From positions 1-11,304 of the forward strand of contig QNBX01000146.1 of NCBI GenBank assembly GCA_003644265.1: a DNA stretch of 11,304 bases, read 5' to 3'. Numbering within the stretch: position 1 is the first letter of the stretch; the number at the start of each line of letters is the position of its first letter. This DNA is from Planctomycetota bacterium (GTDB lineage: Bacteria > Planctomycetota > B15-G4). Positions 7,535 through 11,304 of the stretch are shown here, piece after piece. The notes under the pieces are model-generated. The model worked only from the letters and a program-made list of their open reading frames with translations, had not been told where the DNA came from and searched no databases. A program made the position numbers and the translations under genes.

Positions 7535-9769
7535 TCAGGCTTGTACGCTCGTCGACTGCGGATCCAAGAACGTCACGCGCCCGTCTGACACGTCGTAGAT
7601 ACCGCCCGCGAGCAGCAGCTCCCCCGACTCGACCAGCCCCCGCAGCGCGGCGCTGCGGCGCAGCACCTCGCGCAGCGTGTGCCGGACGTTCTCCTCCGTC
7701 ACCGCGTACAGGAACTCATCCGTCACCTCGTCCAGCTTGGGGGGCGACGACGTGACGCCATGCACCGACTCGGCCACCGAGTCCACCAGCGCCTGGAGGT
7801 TTGACAGCTCGTCCGGCAGCGGCTCGGGGTTGTCCTCCGCCAGCAGATCCACCGTGGAGCTCACGGCGCCGCAGCGCGTGTGACCCAGCACCAGCAGCAG
7901 CTTGGCGCCCGCGACGGCGCAGCCGTACTCCACGCTCCCGAGCCCCATGGTCGAGGCGATGTTGCCCGCCACGCGTACGCTGAACAGATCGCCCAGGCCC
8001 ACGTCGAAGATGACCTCGGTGGCCACGCGGGAGTCCATGCACGACAGCACCACCGCCAGCGGGAACTGCGCCTCGCCGGTGGCCTGCACCTGGCGTAGAT
8101 GGTCACGCTGGATCGGGCGGGCGCTGCGGAAACGCTCGTTGCCCTGCTCGAGCAGCGCCAACACCTGCGCCGGCGATGACCGATCGCGCACCTCGCGCGT
8201 GGCCACATCCACGTAGCGGATCCGATCCTTCAGCTCGTAGCGCTGCTCAAAGCCCTCCAGGCTGAGTTGGATCCCGCGACGCGGCGCGAGCTCGCGCTCG
8301 AACTCGCGCACCAGCTCCAGGACGTCCGGGTCCATGGTCACCGTCTTGCGCGCGTCGATCACCGCGTGGGCGCCCTCCGGGATGGCGTGCAACCCAGCGC
8401 GCAACGAAGCGCGACTGAGAAACGTGACCTGCCCCGACAGCTCGATACGCAGCACGTCGCCGCCAGGCTGGCGCTCCGGGGTGACGCGCAGGGGCGCCTT
8501 CAGGTTGAGCCGCAAGACGAACAGCAGCGCGACCGTGAGCCCGACGAAAATCCCCACCAGCAGGTCGGTCAGCAGAATGCCGACGACGGTGGCCGCGAAG
8601 GGCACGAACTGGTCCCGGCTCTGGACCCACATGCTCCGGATCAGCCGCGGCGAGGCGAGCTTGGCACCGGTCACGATCAACACCGCCGCCAAGCACGAGA
8701 GCGGGATCATGTTGAGCAGCGTCGGCGCCAGCAGCACCAGCCCCAGCAGGAGCAGGCCGTGCACAAAGCAGGTCAGGCGCGTCTGGCCGCCCGCGTCGAG
8801 GCCCACCGAGCTGCGCACCACCACCGACGTCAGGGGCAGCCCCCCGAGCAGCCCACAGGTCAGGTTGCCCACGCCCTGGGCCACGAGCTCGCGGTTGGGC
8901 GGTGAGACGCGGCGCTGCGGATCCAGCTTGTCCACGGCCTCCAGGTTGAGCAGCGTCTCGAGACTGGCCACGATGGTCACGGTGGCGGCCGCGATATGCA
9001 CCCGGGAGTCCCAGAACGCCGAGCTGTCGGGCGAGGGCAACGCGGCGAAGAAGTCCGCCACCGAACGGGACACCGGCACCTGCACCAGGTGCGCGCTCCC
9101 CAGCAGCCAGCCCTCACCGAGACGCTCCAGGCCCAGGGCCATGAGGATGCCTCCCGCCACGACCACCAGCATCGCCGGCAGCGGCAAGCGGCGCAGCGGC
9201 GTGCGCTCCCAGAATACGAGCAGCCCGAGCGACACCAGCCCCACGAGCACGGCGCCGGCGTGCATGGAGCCCGCCGCGCTGGCCAGCGCCGAGAAGGTGT
9301 TCTCTCCGTCGAGTTGGCGGAACGACATGTCGCCGAACCAGTCCGGGTCGTAGCCCACCAGGTGCGGGATCTGTTTCAGCACGAGCGTGATGCCGATGGC
9401 CGAGAGCAGGCCCTTGATGACGCTCGACGGGAAGAACGCAGCCAACGCGCCCGCCCGGATCACGCCCAGCACGATCTGCATCACGCCGGCCAGGACCACA
9501 GCGGTCAGGAACGCCTCGAACGACCCGAGCGTCTCGATCTGCACGGCGACGATGGCGGCGAGACCGGCCGCTGGTCCGCTGACGCTGGTGTGCGAGCCGC
9601 TGAGCCACGCCACCAGCACCCCACCCACGACGCCCGCGATGATCCCGGAGAGCAGCGGCGCGCCGGACGCGAGCGCCACTCCCAGGCACAGCGGCAAGGC
9701 CACCAGGAACACGGCCACGCCCGCCGAGGCGTCGCGGGCGAGGGTATGCGGTGCGGCGCGAGCAGACAT
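7535..9769 (-). CDS. SulP-family anion (probably bicarbonate) transporter-STAS-beta-carbonic anhydrase fusion
   Basis: Inner-membrane protein of 744 residues predicted to import an anion and interconvert bicarbonate and CO2 at the cytoplasmic face. Residues about 12-422 are the SulP membrane domain: DASAGVAVFLVALPLCLG at the first span, VSGPAAGL (63-70), and ETLLNLEAVDKLDP then RRVSPPNREL (286-295), the form seen in carbonic anhydrase-linked SulP proteins. Residues about 425-525 are a STAS-like domain with VIDARKTVTMDPDVLELVREF-type spacing. Residues about 530-744 are a beta-carbonic anhydrase with an intact zinc site: Cys577, Asp579, Arg581, His630 and Cys633. The ATG at 9769 was chosen over longer options because GAGGT lies 8 nt upstream and the family N-terminus follows. 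SulP-carbonic anhydrase fusions are a known class. Bicarbonate is the likeliest substrate, but sulfate or another anion is possible. The gene converges on the preceding gene with 15 nt between stops and diverges from the porin gene. Confidence 0.96.
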   Translation of the reverse strand: MSARAAPHTLARDASAGVAVFLVALPLCLGVALASGAPLLSGIIAGVVGGVLVAWLSGSHTSVSGPAAGLAAIVAVQIETLGSFEAFLTAVVLAGVMQIVLGVIRAGALAAFFPSSVIKGLLSAIGITLVLKQIPHLVGYDPDWFGDMSFRQLDGENTFSALASAAGSMHAGAVLVGLVSLGLLVFWERTPLRRLPLPAMLVVVAGGILMALGLERLGEGWLLGSAHLVQVPVSRSVADFFAALPSPDSSAFWDSRVHIAAATVTIVASLETLLNLEAVDKLDPQRRVSPPNRELVAQGVGNLTCGLLGGLPLTSVVVRSSVGLDAGGQTRLTCFVHGLLLLGLVLLAPTLLNMIPLSCLAAVLIVTGAKLASPRLIRSMWVQSRDQFVPFAATVVGILLTDLLVGIFVGLTVALLFVLRLNLKAPLRVTPERQPGGDVLRIELSGQVTFLSRASLRAGLHAIPEGAHAVIDARKTVTMDPDVLELVREFERELAPRRGIQLSLEGFEQRYELKDRIRYVDVATREVRDRSSPAQVLALLEQGNERFRSARPIQRDHLRQVQATGEAQFPLAVVLSCMDSRVATEVIFDVGLGDLFSVRVAGNIASTMGLGSVEYGCAVAGAKLLLVLGHTRCGAVSSTVDLLAEDNPEPLPDELSNLQALVDSVAESVHGVTSSPPKLDEVTDEFLYAVTEENVRHTLREVLRRSAALRGLVESGELLLAGGIYDVSDGRVTFLDPQSTSVQA

Positions 9770-9777
9770 CGGGGCGG

Positions 9778-9782
9778 ACCTC
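9778..9782 (-). promoter_or_regulatory. Ribosome binding site (GAGGT) for the SulP-carbonic anhydrase gene
   Basis: Read on the minus strand, GAGGT lies 8 nt before the ATG at 9769-9767. It decides the start: the frame stays open upstream to 9928, but those 53 extra codons look like non-coding sequence and precede the conserved SulP N-terminus. Confidence 0.75.
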
Positions 9783-9806
9783 AAGGGCGTGGAGGCAGTG
9801 CCCCGG

Positions 9807-9812
9807 AGTCTA
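9807..9812 (-). promoter_or_regulatory. Possible -10 element (TAGACT) for the SulP-carbonic anhydrase gene
   Basis: TAGACT on the minus strand (9812 to 9807) matches 4 of 6 bases of the sigma-70 -10 consensus and lies about 37 nt before the start codon, a sensible leader length. No convincing -35 box precedes it at the usual spacing, so the call is tentative. Confidence 0.25.
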
Positions 9813-9894
9813 TGTGATCGTTGAGGGGAGCAGCGGGCCGCTGTGAGAACATCGACGCGAGGCCCGGGCGCCCATCCGGCTGCTGGTGCGCGTC

Positions 9895-9903
9895 TGCTAG
9901 AAT
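9895..9903 (+). promoter_or_regulatory. Extended -10 promoter (TGC-TAGAAT) for the porin gene
   Basis: TAGAAT at 9898-9903 matches 5 of 6 bases of the -10 consensus and is preceded by TG at the extended -10 position (9895-9896). Transcription would begin near 9910, leaving a leader of about 39 nt before the ATG at 9949. The hexamer 17 nt upstream (TCCGGC) is not a -35 box, consistent with an extended -10 promoter or with activator dependence. This is the best promoter match in the window. Confidence 0.5.
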
Positions 9904-9940
9904 CACACCGTCCCGATTCGCTGCCCACGGCCAGCCGAGC

Positions 9941-9946
9941 GGAGGT
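9941..9946 (+). promoter_or_regulatory. Ribosome binding site (GGAGGT) unusually close to the porin start
   Basis: GGAGGT is a near-perfect Shine-Dalgarno, but only 2 nt separate it from the ATG at 9949, closer than the usual 5-9. If only GGAG is used, the spacing is 4. No later in-frame ATG or GTG lies before the signal-peptide core, so the start is kept. Confidence 0.6.
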
Positions 9947-9948
9947 CT

Positions 9949-11304
9949 ATGACCAGACGCCATCGCGACGCGCCGTCGAGTTCACGAGCGCTCGTCGCGT
10001 CGGCGCTCTTGCTGACCGCGCTGTTGTGGCTGCCCGTCGGCTGCAAGACGGCAGCGAGCTCCCCGGCCCCCGTCGAGCCGGCGCTCGCGGGTGCTGGGCC
10101 GGACCTGAAGGCCGAGCAGGAGGCGGCCGCCAAGCAGGACGCCGCGGTGGTGGACGCCGCCGCGGACGCGGGCCAGGCGGCGGCCGTCGCGCTGGACGAC
10201 GGCGAACTCGGCGAGGCCGTGGACCGGCAGCGCGCCGTCAACCAGAACGTGCTCGACGAGCTGGTGGAGTTGCGCGCGCGGGTGGCGCAGCTCGAGTCCA
10301 TGCTGGGCGATCACCACGGCAACATCGGCGACATCCTGCAGCGCCTCACGGTGCAGGAGGAGCAGGTCGACACCTTCAAGCACAGCCTGGGCGAAGGTTC
10401 CATCTACGACACGCGCGTGCGCTCGCTCTACCGCGGACGGCCGCGCCACATCCAGCTGACCGGCACCAAGACCGAGCTCGAGTTCGGCGGGCAGATCTGG
10501 ATGGACGTGATCCAGGACAACCAGCCCATGCTCAACGAGGCCGGCTTCTCGCCGTCGTCCATCCCCACCACCGGCAGCGGCCGGAACCAGAGCACCCTGG
10601 GCGCCGGTCAGTCCAAGCTGTTCGTGAAGAGCGTCACGCCCACGGACTCCGGAGACATCAAGACGCGCTTCGAGTTCGACATGTTCCAGACGGACGGCAG
10701 CGCCGACTTCCACTCCACGCACTACTGGGCCGAGTGGAACGGAGTCGGCGTCGGACAGACGTTCAGCAACTTCATGGACATCACCAGCTTTCCCAGCATC
10801 CTCGATTACTGGGGTCCCAACGGCATGGTGTTCATTCGCCAGCCGCAGGTCCGCTTCACGCACATCACCGAGGGCGGCTGGGAGCTGGCGGCGTCCATCG
10901 AGGACGCCACCAGCGACCCGACCCTGCCGGCGGGCGTCGTGGCCGAGACGCGTGAGGAGATGCCCGATCTCGTCGCCAGCGCGCGCCTCGACGGCGAGCA
11001 GGGCCACGTCAAGCTGGCCGGCCTGGTGCGCAAGATCAGCTACGAGCCCATGGTCAGCGCCGGCCTGCGCGACGACGTCACGGGCTGGGGCCTCAACGCC
11101 AGCGGCTCACTGAACGTGTTCGAGGACGATCAGATCGTCGGTCAGTTTGCCTACGGCGAGGGCATCGGGCGCTACATCAACGACACCTGCTGCTTCGGCG
11201 GCGGCAACGACGCGGCCCCCGACGCCAGCGGCAACCTGCAGGCGCTCGAGACCTTCGGCGGCTTCGTCTACTACAACCACTGGTGGAGCGAGGCCCACAG
11301 CTCG
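9949..11304 (+). CDS. DcaP-like outer-membrane porin with N-terminal coiled coil (partial, 3' end outside window)
   Basis: Probable trimeric beta-barrel channel for small, often anionic solutes in the outer membrane; 452 codons are visible with no stop. A basic start and hydrophobic core (residues about 13-30) form an export signal ending at V-G-C31. Residues 32-84 are Ala-rich. A heptad pattern follows (about 90-147; V101, L105, L108, V112, L115, L119, I126, I129, L133), matching the periplasmic coiled coil of DcaP proteins. The barrel begins near residue 168 with T-G-T-K-T-E-L-E-F-G-G (171-181). Family hallmarks include GVGQTFSNFMD (267-277) and DYWGPNG then RQPQ (286-300). The barrel continues as alternating strands to the edge. 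It is divergent from the SulP-carbonic anhydrase gene, which suggests but does not show a shared anion-uptake role. Cys31 could be lipidated, although Pro at -3 departs from the lipobox. The substrate cannot be read from the sequence. Confidence 0.85.
   Translation, partial: MTRRHRDAPSSSRALVASALLLTALLWLPVGCKTAASSPAPVEPALAGAGPDLKAEQEAAAKQDAAVVDAAADAGQAAAVALDDGELGEAVDRQRAVNQNVLDELVELRARVAQLESMLGDHHGNIGDILQRLTVQEEQVDTFKHSLGEGSIYDTRVRSLYRGRPRHIQLTGTKTELEFGGQIWMDVIQDNQPMLNEAGFSPSSIPTTGSGRNQSTLGAGQSKLFVKSVTPTDSGDIKTRFEFDMFQTDGSADFHSTHYWAEWNGVGVGQTFSNFMDITSFPSILDYWGPNGMVFIRQPQVRFTHITEGGWELAASIEDATSDPTLPAGVVAETREEMPDLVASARLDGEQGHVKLAGLVRKISYEPMVSAGLRDDVTGWGLNASGSLNVFEDDQIVGQFAYGEGIGRYINDTCCFGGGNDAAPDASGNLQALETFGGFVYYNHWWSEAHSS

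Noticed and set aside
8267..9353. Long plus-strand open frames (8267-8905, 8334-9353, 8996-9817) antisense to the SulP-carbonic anhydrase gene
   Set aside because: All lie within the transporter gene and have shadow-like composition with no signal or domain.
9770..9928. Longer N-terminus for the SulP-carbonic anhydrase protein starting at 9928
   Set aside because: The extra 53 residues are Arg/Ser/Pro-rich with no counterpart in SulP proteins and would occupy the divergent promoter region. The ATG at 9769 has a well-placed GAGGT.
1..11304. Searches by eye for tRNA, rRNA, CRISPR arrays, insertion sequences and attachment sites
   Set aside because: No cloverleaf, rRNA-like stretch, regularly spaced repeat or transposase motif was seen. 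Short tRNA-like folds cannot be fully excluded without a scan.

Overview
This 11.3-kb window is very GC-rich and densely coding. It holds six protein genes, two of which run off the window edges. I see no rRNA, tRNA, CRISPR array, transposase or integrase. The gene families suggest a didermic bacterium of the Planctomycetota. The indicators are a TIGR02999-type ECF sigma factor paired with a large membrane Ser/Thr kinase, two secreted beta-propeller proteins sharing one C-terminal module, and a DcaP-like outer-membrane porin. Acidobacteriota or another high-GC lineage cannot be excluded, and no marker gene settles it.

Layout. Minus strand, 1-2661: an ECF sigma factor (2059-2661) followed by a Ser/Thr kinase with one membrane span and a TPR-like tail (from 2081 to beyond the left edge). 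The two reading frames overlap by 23 nt. A 325-nt gap (2662-2986) separates this unit from two plus-strand genes. The first (2987-5626) encodes an 879-aa secreted protein with a DUF7948-like N-terminus, a roughly seven-unit SBBP propeller and a C-terminal module. The second (5765-7519) encodes a 584-aa secreted protein with a different eight-unit repeat and the same kind of module. Between them lies a strong hairpin (5648-5689) with competing alternative pairings. The next gene is convergent (7535-9769, minus): a 744-aa SulP transporter-STAS-beta-carbonic anhydrase fusion. It is divergent from a DcaP-like porin gene (9949 to beyond the right edge), across a 179-nt region with a recognisable -10 element.

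How the genes may work together (inference). The sigma/kinase pair looks like a signalling unit in which a membrane kinase controls its partner sigma factor. The two propeller proteins look exported and may be displayed or sorted through the shared 121-residue module. The SulP-carbonic anhydrase fusion would import bicarbonate or another anion across the inner membrane and interconvert it with CO2 at the cytoplasmic face. The divergent porin could supply anions across the outer membrane.

Most notable: two otherwise different secreted proteins align without a gap over their last 121 residues, about 34 of them identical by eye. This looks like a C-terminal sorting, anchoring or adhesion module. 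Also notable are the three-domain carbonic anhydrase fusion with an intact zinc site, and the attenuator-like set of competing hairpins between the two propeller genes.
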